Shown here: one piece after another, positions 52,401 to 64,000 of the stretch
Numbering within the stretch: the stretch's first letter is position 1
Layout: each line of letters starts with the position of its first letter
NCBI RefSeq assembly: GCF_028389875.1
Contig: NC_084676.1
Location: 1,302,001 to 1,366,000 of the forward strand
Direction of reading: 5' to 3'
Source: Rhea pennata
Lineage: Eukaryota > Chordata > Aves > Rheiformes > Rheidae
Length of the DNA: 64,000 nt
The notes under the pieces: model-generated
Told to the model about the DNA's origin: nothing
Database searches by the model: none
What the model saw: the letters and a program-made list of their open reading frames with translations, nothing else
Made by a program: the position numbers and the translations under genes

Positions 52401-53990
52401 TTTTTTTTGTCTATTTGTTTGTTTTAAGTTGCCTTAGTATTTTAAACATCTCCCTGGACTCATCCTACAGAACAGCCTCCTGTTCTTGGCTAGATTCTCT
52501 CCGCCTGCTTCCTTCTTGATCTCAGTACACATTTTGTAAAAATAAATACTCTTTCACTTATGCCCTCATAATTTAGCCTCTGCCGCAATGAAAAATTGTC
52601 TATGTGATTGTCATGTTTTGTTTTGCTCTGCTCCTATGCTCCTTTTCTTTTTCTTTTTCTTTTTTCTTTTTTTTTTTTTACTGTTCTGAAAATGTCGGTT
52701 GCTAACTCCTCCACAGAGATCAGATGAAGAAATAGGCCTGGGCTAAGTGAGGCTCTTGCCTCCCAGTTTGCCTATAATGTGCTTTCAATCTAAGAGGTGG
52801 AAATGTCACTGACTCTATTTGCTGTGTTCACTTGAGTGGAATGAACACTTCTTGTTAGTGATAATACAACTTAATCAGCTTAATTATTGTGAGACATAAG
52901 GAGACACCTTTGTGTATTGAATAACTTATGACATCATGGACCAAAGAGCACGAATACAGTCTTTGAAAATAAATTAAATACAGCCTCCAGTGCAGTCTGC
53001 ACTTTGACTAATGATTCATTTCCCATGAAATTCTCTGATTTACAAATCTTGTATTTAAATAAGCAATATATTTTTGCACATTCTAAAAAATAGCAGCACT
53101 TTTTTATTTCAGCATTCAGAATTCAGCATGTTCTTCCAATGGCATGAAGCAGGGCAAACAAGTTCATGTTAAACAGGTTGAAAAATAAAACATTTGTGCA
53201 GTTGACCTGCAGATATGCATCCCAAGAATCTGGAGATATTTGTGATGAGATAGTCTTTTTAATTCGTTGCTAGGAATATGTGTAACAACAAGTAGAAGAA
53301 ATAATCAGAAGAAATGAAGAGAGAGTGAAGATTCCCAGAAGGGTCACTAAGGTCTTCATATCATATCCACTCATTTCAATAATGTCTACAACACTGAATA
53401 TCATTAAACAGCTCGAGAAATTTCTTATCGTATATTTTACCTGCACAGAAATAAATCATATTTATATGAAGGGAATATAAGCAGGACAAGTAACTATTAA
53501 CTGAATGAGAAAATCATGATAAGCATTAGTAGGGTTTTGGATAGGCCAAGATGCAGAGTCTGTGTGATAGGAGTCTGCATCTGAAATAGAAAACTTGGGG
53601 TTAAATTGCTATGTGAACCCAGAGAAGAGATGAGCTGTCTGAATGTGTTCTGTTTTATTATAAAGAGTTATTGCATTTCTGTATCCAAATCTTCCTCTAA
53701 ATAAAATTGGAGTTCAGCATTTTTGTAGTGGTGCAAACAATACAGCAGACATTTACAGAAGGATTTCAGCCCAAGTCTAGCTGAAATTCAGAGTTTGGTT
53801 TATGCTCTGGGAGCACAGAGAGGTCAGGCAGGAATAGTCACATTCCTCTACGTGAGCTGCTTAAAATGCAGAGGTTGCCCTAACAAACTTCTAATTGGGT
53901 CAGATTCAGTTAATGGCCGTAATGAAGAGAACTTTGCAACGCTTCATTGGCTGAAGCAGGCTAAGGACTGTCCTGTTTTTGCAGCCTTCC
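49480..53990. other. Gene-poor intergenic DNA
   Basis: AT-richer sequence with a G-run (50,222-50,233) and a CTTTTT-type T-rich repeat (about 52,645-52,680). No gene, RNA or repeat family is recognised otherwise. Confidence 0.5.
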
Positions 53991-53991
53991 T

Positions 53992-54225
53992 TCACAGAAT
54001 CACAGAACAGTTGAGGTTGGAAGGGGCCTCTGGAGATCATCTAGTCCAAACCCCTGGCTCAAGCTGGGTCATCTAGAGCACATTGGATGGGATCATGTCC
54101 AGGTGGGTTTTGAATATCTCCAGAGAAGGAGACTACACAGCTTCTCTGGGCAACCTGTTCCAGGGCTCTGTCACTGTCACAGTAAAGAAATTTTTCCTTA
54201 TATTCAGGTGGAATGTCACCACACA
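53992..54225 (-). mobile_element. CR1 LINE 3' fragment
   Basis: Reverse-complement CR1: TCACAGAATCACAGAACAG tail, GTTGGAAGGGGCCTCTGGAG, then GTTTTGAATATCTCCAGAGA and CTGGGCAACCTGTTCCAG. Similarity fades after about 54,225. Confidence 0.93.
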
Positions 54226-54229
54226 CATG

Positions 54230-55284
54230 CGGATGATCTGTTCCTGGTACTGGTGAAGTATTTACATTCAGGTCATTTGTCACGGTTGAGACCACAGCAT
54301 TCCCACCCTCTCCCATGACACTGTTTTTCTTCCGTGCCTCCCTATACACCACTTCCATCTTTTCTGCAGTTATTGGGAAGGATGCCGGTAGGACTATCCC
54401 TCCTTTTCTGAGCTCATCTGGACCAGCTTATAGGCTTTACAATTTGGTGAGTCTCCTCTTAACAACTATGTCCATATTTCTCACTGTTTTTGTTACGACA
54501 AATGTGTTTTCAAACTGCCAGGTGTGAGCCCTAGAGATTCCAGGCCTCATTTTCCATCAAGGACCTGCTGGTCATTCAGTTTATCACAGCTCGTGCTCTG
54601 CAGTCATTCTATCTATTGATTAAATCTTCTCTGAGTATCTAAATGTAGGAGGCTTGCTCTGAGGCCAAATCCTTTCTGCAGGATCCCACTTGTCCTCAGT
54701 CTCTTCCTTGCTCTTCTCTTAGTATCATTTACTAGAAGTGGAGATAAAACTGTGCATTCAGTACCTGTCCTTCAGTGGCATTTTACTAGAGACCAGAGGA
54801 ACAGGTTTGCTATTTGCTTAGATTCTTCTCTGGAAGACCAAACTCTAGGAAAGTAGTCCTGCAGTCAACTCCCAAAAGTATAGCTTAATTGTTTTGATGC
54901 CAAGAAATGCAGTATCACATTGAGTTTGCTTCCCCAAATCATCTTTTTTGAGCTTTAATTCTTCTTTTCAGGATGTTCTCATAATTGCCCTAGTGTCTAA
55001 GGACTTGTACAGCTGGGGCCAATTCCCTTTCCAAAGTGCTGGTATGTTCCCCAGGGGTCATCCTAGATGGTTATGTCACATAACACGAGCCATATGACTC
55101 CCTCAATGCCTATCAGATGGCACTTATTTGATGGTCATGCTCTTTCAATGTCTGAACAGACTGCAAGATACTCTTCTCTTCACTGCTGGGTTCACGCTTG
55201 TCCCCTCTTTTCTTCTCCTCTTTTCTTTTGCCTCCAGTTTTATACCTGCACTACTTTCCTGGTGAGGCAGGGTCAAATCTGACC
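54230..55284. other. Intergenic, possibly diverged CR1 remains at the left
   Basis: No gene is recognised. The first 200-300 bp could be a strongly diverged continuation of the CR1 fragment, but I cannot align it by eye. Confidence 0.35.
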
Positions 55285-55350
55285 CTGTTTTGAGAAGGAG
55301 GCTGGCCCAACGACTTCCAGACATCCCTTTCAACCTCACTTATTCTATGA
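55285..55350 (+). mobile_element. CR1 LINE terminal scrap
   Basis: A short plus-strand CR1 3' end: GGCTGGCCCAACGACTTCCAG, then CCTTTCAACCTCACTTATTCTATGA, corresponding to the GACTAGATGATCTCC...ATTCTATGAT end of the larger copy at 6,490-6,538. Confidence 0.75.
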
Positions 55351-58300
55351 ATCCATGAAAATCCCAAGATATAAACTGCCAAATCCCTAGTAAAATTGTG
55401 GCCTCTTCATTTTGTACATATGCTGTGCAATACTGCCAGAACCCAACCAGAGCAAAACCATCACATCTGCTGTGTGTGTGTGTGTACTGAGCCATCTTGT
55501 ATTCAGCATTACCATGTCCGAACACCTTCTTAGGATCAAGGAGATGAGGCAGAAGGGTTTCTTCTCTTTGTATACCTGCTGTGGGTTCACACCATTTTTT
55601 TCAGCAGTTTGATGCCTTACAATCCAGAGAGCAGGGGTTTGTGCATTATTTCACAGAGAAGTTATATGGAAGGAGTTTATCTTGGTGTGAGCTTATCGCC
55701 CTGGTTCGGAGAAACACATTGCAGGATGGGCCAATGCTGGGCATTGGTGCTGATCAGCAAGATGCTTCCAACATCCTACCTTGGATGCCAGCAGAGTCAG
55801 GTTAGACATCTGCCTAAACAAAAAGAAAAAAATAAAACTGCTGGAGCAAACCACAACCACATCACAGACCCCAGGAACATGTTCATCTTACAGGCTCAGG
55901 GACTCTCATGTCTTCTCCCAAGGCTTTGTTTCTGCCTGTCTGCCAAAGGAACAAGGAAGGCAAGACTGGCCTGGCAACTCCTTGTGAAAGGCCTGATTCC
56001 ATTGGCATTTAGGAGTCATGGGGAAGTTTCTTTGAAAAAAAGACCTTTGTATGGCAGACAGGAAATTGAAAAGAAATGGAAAATGAACCTAGCAAAAAAA
56101 TCATAAAAGTTTGTACTGCCCATAGGTGGAATTCAAATGACAAAGAAAAAAAAATGAAAAAGAAAGAAAACCCCAGAAAAATGAAACAATTGCCTCTCCA
56201 GGTACATTGTGTTGCTGTGGAAACTCAAAATCTTTCAAGACACAACAGTTGTCTGCTCAGAAGTTCTTCCCCAGGGACTTTGCCTGGGATGGTTCTATTC
56301 ATTTATCCCTGACTCTTGACATCTCTATAGCACACTTACAAAGAGAGTTATTAGTTTAATTTTCCTGTGAATTACAACAGGGGCAGAGAGAATTAGAAAA
56401 TACTTATTATTATTATTATGGTTATTATTATTTGTTTTCCAGTTGAGAGATTGTAAATGAGGCTATTTATCCTGCTAACATCAGTGGGGACCCAAATCCA
56501 AGCATTTCTGGAGTAACTGGTTTCTAACAAGCATAAAGCCAGTATCAAGGACTGAAAGGAAAACATAAGTTCTGCTTTTATGTTATGTGCATCTGTTTTC
56601 TTCCCAGAATTCAGTGGAAATGCCAAGAAATGATAAAGGCAGTGCACTAAGCTTGACAGGGAGTGTATTCGAGCAAAATTTCAGGCATGAGAGTTTTCCA
56701 GGCCAGCATTGCCCAGACACCCTCAGGAACAGATAAAGCTGCAGAATCCCTTGATCTTCAGCTCTCTAATGAGCCCTTTAGCTAGTCTAAGGCCATGGGC
56801 AGGAACTGAAGACAGTAGATCTTCGTGTAGGTGGTTGTTTCCATATGCCCAAAGGAGACCAAACAAAGACAAAACAATCAGAGACCACAAACGGGTGTTC
56901 ATGCTGCAAGTCTAACCAGGGGCTGCTAGCTGGTAGATGCAACACTCTGCAGTTTGCAAGATACAGAAGACCTTGTTATTTATTTATTTATTTATTTATT
57001 TTACTTTCCTATTTGGACTAAGACTATGTGTCAGGCTTCAGTTATCTCTCTTTTGCCCAGTTCCAAGTGAGGAGGCTGATAATCTGCTCTAGTTGTTGTG
57101 TCTGTGATAAATGGTGCAGTGTTTATGGCTTGACTTATTTGTTTGTTTTGATGACAAATTAAATATCTATCTAGATGCAGCTCTCAAAGCTTTCTGGTTT
57201 GGAGTTGTGAGACTCTCACTCATTGGCTTAACTAGATTACTTGCTGTTGTATTAGATTTCAATAAACCTTTTGACCCACATACAGCAGGCTGTTGCCTTA
57301 AAAATGAGTAGAGAACAGCAAGACTGACAGAGAACATTTTTAAGTTCATGCACATAAAAAGACCTCCAAAATAAGGACAATGCAGATACCTCTCTAACAA
57401 AATAAAACAAAGAATACCCTCCAAATAAATATACTTTTCCAGCTTTCAAATACTGAAAGCTGATTGCAAGGGAGCCAGTGTGGAGGAACTGTCTAACATG
57501 TAAACTATTGCTGGAGAAATTAATACATGTACTGACCAAAAATGCCATCTCCAGCCTTCTTAGATCCTTTCCTTTGTCCTTTCCTAAAGTCCCTCCTTGT
57601 GAATCCCTGTTGATTGTTTAGTATTTCTAAAGAGAGAGAAAAATGTTCAGAAATGAAAGCGAAACAGAAATGACCATACTCAGTTTAAGGAGGAAGGCTA
57701 TAAAACCACAACCAGTCAGCTTTATGTTTTTCTCAGTGGAAAAAACAAACAAACAAACAAAAAAACATCTTGCTGTGGCCCAAAGGAGATGGACAATTCA
57801 GACATTTCCATGTTTGCTTCACAGTTTCCTACAAGATACATCCCAGTGCAAAATTCTGCATAGCCATCAAGAGCCTGCAAACCAGTTTTTCTTTCTTTTG
57901 TTTGGAACCAAGCTTTCCAGGTGCTCTGCAAAGCTCAGACATACCCTGTACTAAGCAAGACAAACCTTGCTATGGGCTGCACACCAGCTGAGCTCCCCTG
58001 ACTGTCCTGGCTTTCGAGCCTCCCCGCTCAAGCACTAGGCAAGCTTAGTTTTGACACCGCTTGAACAGAAGCAGATGTCCTTCCATGACAATGTCCAGGG
58101 TCGTGCATCTTAGCTAGAATACTGGGACTTTTGGAAATATGAGGTATTGATAAGTCAGGAAGTTTAGCTGAGAGTATAGTGTGAACTAGGGAAGGTGGAG
58201 CAGTTTTCCAGACTCCTCACGTCCCTTCATTCACCCCTTTCTGCCTGCAATGTGGGCAGGAGCTTGTACCAAATTTGTACCCTGGAGAGACACTTCTGCT

Positions 58301-60580
58301 CCATGAAGCTTGTGCTGATCTGTGAAACTGCACAAGGGCAACGCCGAGGGCCAGACCCTGCACCATCATCATTACTGGTATCCATTTAGAATCTGTACCA
58401 GCAGGAGGTCAGTCTGCAGGTGATGTAGCCTTTTCCTCCTGCTTTGAATAACTGGCCCATGAGTCCTGATTCTCCCTGTCATTCGCTCTTCCCTGAACAT
58501 TTATAGATATCCTTGTTCCTGTGAGATATGAAATTCCCAAATGACTCTGGATGCGCAGGCTGATGTTTATAACACACTCTCATTTTGCCTGTACTGTGGT
58601 GTGTCTGTCCTCAGAGTGATGGACAGGCTGATCCTTCCACTCTCAAGGTACCTGTGATAGAAAACAGAGAAGAAATGCAGGAAATGAATCCTTCACATTT
58701 GTTGCAAGGCACTAGTTTGCAACTTCTATTATTTTGTGTTTGTCTCATACTTCCTTTTTCCAAGTTCAGCAGTGAAAACATCAGGACTGAAAAATTAGCA
58801 AGACAACAGAATACACACTCTTTCAAAATTTATGTGTTATTCAAAGAGCTTTACTGACTATGGTGAAAATTTGTCAGAGACGCTAAGTGGTGCACAATTG
58901 AAGAACTTCTTTTATCAACCCAGACAATGTTTTGTTGCTGTTGCTTGTTTTGCTCATTCTGTTTCTCATTCTGTAACCTGATCTGGCAACTCCTTGAAGA
59001 CATATGCATTTTGGAGGGTTGTGGAAGAAAAAGAGAGACGGTGTTCAGTGCCTGCAGAGCAGGCAAATTCTCTGTGAGAGAGATATGGGAAAGTCTAGTG
59101 CACTGTAGTGCAAAGAAGTGGGAAAAATGTGGTGGGAGATTTGTCTACTTTAACAGCCTACAAGAATTCCTGTTGTGGGAGAAAATTTTCAGTTGTTGTC
59201 CCAGAAGGAAAGCTGAAAGATGGGAGGAAGAATATTAAAAACCTGATAAAATGACCAGCATCAGACCGGTCATTTCAAGGCTCTACTAGCCTTAAAATGC
59301 CCTCCACTCTCTTTTTGGTGGACATTTCAGGGGATGAGTGTTATTAGAGGAACTTTCCAGCAGGAAGTGAAGTTGTAAGCAGGATGCAAGGCCTTACATG
59401 ACTTCTACATGAAACAGAACAAGCTCAGTCTCTGAGAGCCCACTACTTCCTTTCATGCCATACTCTCCAGACACCTTAGCACAGCATCCCTAACTTTTAC
59501 ACTCTCATTTTCCTTAAAACCACAGCAAACCTAGCTGGCATCATTTGGTGCAGTTCCTCCGCATTGCAGTAGGAGCAAGGAGGAAGAAATTCTTTTTCCT
59601 ACAGTTATTTAATTCTCTCACTGTATTTATAGAGACCAAAATGAAGAAAACTCTTTCCTGTCACAAATATTTTGGGCAGGGGGAGTGTGGTGAAGGCGAG
59701 GAAGTGGAATTACACTTTAAATGTCAGAAGTTATGAAAAATGCAGCAGACTAACACTCTCCTGCTATTATCACTGAGAGCATCTCTCACCTGCATCCACT
59801 GAAAGTGAAGTGCCTTTTATTCAGCTGAACCTTCACTGAGCAGGAAAAGATTTCCATGCTTCATACTTTTATTTTAAAATTTCACTATGACATGCATTTT
59901 GATGATGAATGCACTTTACCTCCAGATTATTTCTGCAGTAAAAAACCTTCAACTTTAAGCCCTCAGCCTTCAGGGTTAGCTCCTATATCATGCTCCACCT
60001 ATTGTAAACTTCAGCCCAAAGTGCCCTGCTGTTTACTCCTTACAAGTGACCTCTACATGCCAAATCATCACCACAGCCCCTACCATCAATGATACCTAAT
60101 GATAACTGGTGCTGAGCCAGCCCCTTGGATACTTCTCTGAAGATGTAGTACATTAACTATGCATCTCTCCATAGCTCACTTCCCCATGGGGTTACATTTC
60201 AAGGTAAGTGGTTGGCATAACATCCCTCAGAGACCTGCATTTATTTTATTCAGTAGTATAAACAACCAGCTGCTTTCGTGTTTCTCCCTGCAGAGCAAAG
60301 AAAAGCCCATTTTATGCATTAAAAATGAACACACTGTTGCTGAAAGGTCTGTGATGACTTTTCCTGGAGCTCAGAGTATTTTATTTAGATCCAGGAGGGC
60401 TCTCACAGGACCTAGCCAGTCTCTCCCAGTATTTTCTCCTTCTCTTAAAACTGTCTGCAAGGGGAGAAGAGGGAAGCACAAGCCCTCGACTCCAGCTTCT
60501 TCGTTGCCAGATATACCCGGGTCTGGGGGAGATCGTGTCGAGGGCAGTATGACTTTTCTTGATGAACTGTTTTAATTTCA
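55351..60580. other. AT-rich gene-poor DNA with microsatellites
   Basis: No gene is recognised. There is a TG run (about 55,470-55,486), an ATT repeat (about 56,404-56,430), an ATTT repeat (about 56,975-57,001) and an AAAC repeat (about 57,745-57,765). Short frames are unsupported. Confidence 0.5.
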
Positions 60581-60589
60581 CCTCGATGC

Positions 60590-63420
60590 GGCGACTCCTC
60601 GCATTCCCCCCCCTCCCTTCCCATCTCGTTTGGAAAACAGCTCCGAGAGGGGGAATCCTGGCTCAGCCCCGGGAAATAGCGGGCATAAATCCCGGTTCCT
60701 GACGTTTTGATAGGAGTCACTCCCTACCAGGTACTGTCGAGGCAGGCTGCTAACAGGACCTCTCGGCTTCCACTGCCTCCGCGGGATGCAGCACCACTCT
60801 TCCGTGCCCGACGGGGAGCGGGCCGGCCCCGGCAGGACCAGCGGTGGTTCTCCTGGGACACGAAGGCTCGCAGGGGCAAAGCAAGGCTAGTTTCACACCT
60901 CGGCACACCTTTATACCCAGGATGCGGCCAGGGTGTGTATGGGGCTCGTTTTCCTCTTTGTCAGGTCGGTGCTGGTCAGGCACAAAGAGCAGTGGAGGAA
61001 GGTAAATGAGCAGCTCCCCCCTCGCCCTAGCCGGGATTTGAGCAATCAGGAAATACAATCTGAGCTGGAAAGTGCCCGAGCATCTGGTGGGTTATTAATA
61101 AATTGTATACAATCTGTCCGGGATGAACCTCGGGACGGAGGAGAACCATCTGCTCCCGAGCCGTAGCTCTAATGGTGTCCGGGGAATGAACCTAGCAAAT
61201 GAAAGCGATGGGATCGGCCAGCCACGCTCCGAGGTCCCGAGCTGCCTCCCGGAGCTATCACCAGCGAGACGTGTTCCCGAGGCCGCCGGTGGCCCCGGGG
61301 CTGCCGCGGTCAGACGGGCCGGCGGGGCTCGGCGGAGCCCGAGGCCGCGGGCCGGGGCCCCGGGGGCCGGGCCGGCCGCACAGCGCCGCTGGGAGCAAGG
61401 CTCCCACGAGCACCCCGAGGTGCTGGCTCTCCGCATTTGTCCCCGGGCGGGACAAACCGGGTCGTCTCACCCCGCAGCCCCAGAAGTAGGATCCTGCACC
61501 GGTGCACGGAGAATTTGGATTCGGGCCGATTTTGAGCCTCCTGTACTATACGCCGCAGTGCTGAGGTCAGATCAGGGAATTTGCTCTTTCTTTAAGGATC
61601 CTTTTCAGAGGGTCCTAGGCCAAGAAGAGCCCCGCTCCCAGGCGGTGTTGGGGCCTCTGGGCTGCGCTCTGTGCGCTGCCGTGTGACCCCCTCCGGCGGC
61701 TGGTAAACCCGCTTACCCCAGCGCCGACGGCTCGCCTGCCTTTAATCTCCGTCCGCGGTAATTACTGACGCACAGAGAGAGCTCTCTTCGTTTTGTTCTC
61801 TGCCTCTAATGATGCCTAATGTGTTTTCTGCCCCTCGGAGCAGCTAGTGAGGATTTCCAGCTCAACTCCTCCAAACTTTGGGCTGGATGAAGGGACGGGC
61901 TGACGCCCGACGTGGTGGTTATAACGCAGCACAGACGCAGCTTTCTCCACCGATACACAGAGGTGTAAGCAACGCAACTAATATTCAGCAAATCATCTAG
62001 TCTCAGTGTCTGCATTCATCTCGGAAAAATGTGGATGAGAATATCCATCACTGATGTAATTTGGAGAGGACTGGTGATGTGGAGAAACTATTACATGAGC
62101 TTCTGTCACGGTGGGAATAGGCAAAATGGTGAAGAGCTCTGTGTATTCCCGCAGTCAGCTTGAGGGAGTGGGGGCCGTGGTAGTAGACACGGTCCAGAAG
62201 GACGGGGAAAGAGGAACAGTCTTCCTGCTGAAGAAGAATCCAGGCCTGGACAGCCTGCATGCACTGCGGCTCTAAAATACCAATGAGTGTGAAAATTGGG
62301 GCTCCAATAAACCCCACTCGGAGAATTGAGAGTGAGATTGAGGAGGCGGCTTGTGCTGCTGCTCTGTACTAAATGAAGGCGAGTTGAAGGCGAAACTTGC
62401 AGCAATAGGAGAGAGTCCGAAAGGGACGAACGTAGTCGCTGCTTTGGCCGGGCTGGTGGTGCCCAGTCTGCAAAGTCATGCCCACACGGCGGTGGAGAGT
62501 CGGGCATGGTCGGTGTCTGCCTCCTTTGAGGGGCACGAGCGAGAGCCCAGATTGCTCCGGCGCTCAGGAAAGCAGTCCCCGACACCGCTAGTTTCGCCAG
62601 CTGCTGTCGCCTGCCCGCTGTCACCCGTTGGGAAAAGGCGAGACCTCCCCTTGACTTGTCCTGTGCCGCCCAGAGGGGGACGAGATGCCCCCCCCCTACA
62701 CTCCCGCCCTCCCCCCGTGAGCAGCGGCACCCAACCGGCGCGCAGGAGCCCGATGGGGTGGTGGCGGGGGCGGCGCCTGAATCTGCCGCGGCCCCTGGCA
62801 CCGAGCCGGGGGCGGCAGCGCGGCGGCACGAGCACTACCGGCCCCGGGGCTGTCGCGGCGGGACGAGGCCTGACCACCACGCCGGGGGCCGAGGGAGGTG
62901 GCGGCGGCGCCGTCGCGGCGATCATCGCTCCGTGCTCACGATGTCGCTGTTGCCCGCTGCAAGCCGGCACCGGCGCGTTGCCTACCCAGAGCGCTGCGGC
63001 GGGAGCAAACGCTGCCGGGATATTTCCTGTGCTGGAGGAAGAGAAAATAGGAAGCAAACAGCGGATTTTCGCCTGCTCCTTAGAGAGCCCCTGCTAACAC
63101 TGCGGAACCCAACGAGTATCAAGAAGCGGCTCTGTGCAAACCCGGCGCGAGAGAAAGCGCTGGCTTGGGGGTGGTTTGGAAGTGGCTGATTTTTCACGCC
63201 TTCTCCGTGCGCGACCTTCCCGGGGCTGGCGGCTTGGGAGCCTGACGCGAGGCGGCGATGGGGGCTGTCACCCCCATCGCCGTGCGAGCGGCACCAGGCG
63301 CGGGCAGGGGCTCGCACGACGGAGCTCGGCTGGTCGGGGGAAGCCACGCGGGCCACCAGCAGGAGCCCTGAGAAAGGTGTCTGTGTGACCCTGCAAAGGA
63401 TCTTGTCATCGTCCTAGTGA
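60590..63420. promoter_or_regulatory. CpG-rich block without an assigned gene
   Basis: Two to three CpG-dense segments (about 60,590-60,860, 61,200-61,500 and 62,500-63,400) flanked by AT-rich DNA. Frames up to 248 codons on both strands are GC-driven and low-complexity. It may be the promoter region of the next protocadherin (alpha) exons beyond the window, or of a non-coding RNA. No splice-joined coding sequence is found. Confidence 0.45.
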
Positions 63421-64000
63421 CAGCAACGGGGACAGGTCACGGCGGTCACCCTTGGGGCATAGGCTGGGTGCCGGTAACACCCATCTAGCGGTAGGTACAA
63501 AGCAATGGACATCGCCGAGCACTTCCCAAGAAAACCCAGGAAAGTTACAGCTCTGCCAGCGTCCTGAAGGCCGGTGTGTGTGTATGTGTGTGGAGGAATG
63601 GACGGATCTGGTCTCCGTCCCTGCTCTCTAATCTTGCCTATGTTATATTCGGTGACTGCTGAAGGTGAAATGCAAAAGCGAAGACTAAACCCCGCGGAGG
63701 CTTTAGCTGCTAAGCGACCAAGTGATCGTCCGTCCCCGGGCTCTCCTCCGGCATTAGCTGTTGCAGAGAGCCCTGCAGAAGGGCTGGTGTGGCCCCATAC
63801 GGACGGTCTCCTTTCCAGAGGTTACGGGTAGTTGAATGCTTGAATGGTGGGAGAGGCGATTTTAAAGCTTTCCCGCCTCGGGAAGGCTTTGAAACCTGAT
63901 CTGCCCCTTTTCTGGGCCGTGCTGTAACCACTCGGCTGTATGAAGAGACGATAGGGACCGAGTTTGTAGGAGGACGAATCCGATAGTGCAAGCCTGGAGC
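63421..64000. other. Right-edge non-coding stretch
   Basis: A short GTGTGT run (about 63,573-63,591). Nothing else is recognised. Confidence 0.4.

Noticed and set aside
62351-63189. Frames of up to 248 codons in the right-hand CpG block
   Set aside because: GC-rich sequence leaves stops rare in all frames. The products are Arg/Pro/Ala/Gly low-complexity and overlap on both strands.

Overview
This is vertebrate nuclear DNA, almost certainly from a bird. It has multi-exon genes with GT-AG introns, CpG-island promoters, and an interspersed-repeat set that consists, as far as I can read it, of 5'-truncated CR1 LINEs ending in the typical ATTCTATGA tail. Gene order matches the block known in mammals as HARS1 - HARS2 - ZMAT2 - clustered protocadherins (human 5q31.3). 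I cannot name the species.

Layout. 1-1,760: a CpG island at the left edge, possibly the promoter and first exon of a minus-strand gene lying outside the window. 2,594-17,506 (minus): HARS1, cytosolic histidyl-tRNA synthetase, 13 coding exons, 491 aa. 18,204-23,837 (minus): HARS2, mitochondrial histidyl-tRNA synthetase, 11 coding exons, 523 aa, with an Arg-rich leader and no WHEP module. 24,158-31,197 (plus): ZMAT2, 6 coding exons, 199 aa, sharing a CpG-island promoter with HARS2. 31.5-42.3 kb: intergenic DNA with simple repeats and one CR1 scrap. 43,569-48,105 (plus): a clustered-type protocadherin made of one large variable exon plus three small constant exons, 972 aa, with a 3' UTR to about 49.48 kb. 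49.5-64 kb: gene-poor, with CR1 fragments and then a CpG-rich block at 60.6-63.4 kb that I cannot tie to a gene.

The most interesting points are these. (1) HARS1 and HARS2 share an ungapped tract of about 820 bp, introns included, with only about six differences, while the rest of the two genes is clearly diverged: recent gene conversion. (2) HARS1 and HARS2 lie in tandem on one strand, whereas in mammals they are head to head. (3) The protocadherin has its own private constant exons, whose tail resembles both the alpha and gamma constant regions but lacks their lysine-rich ends. That suggests a separate one-gene protocadherin subcluster next to ZMAT2, possibly the delta-type subcluster described in other vertebrates. 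(4) The only canonical HARS2 poly(A) signal lies inside the HARS1 promoter.

Exon boundaries were set by hand from splice sites, reading phase and remembered human protein sequences. No alignment program was run.
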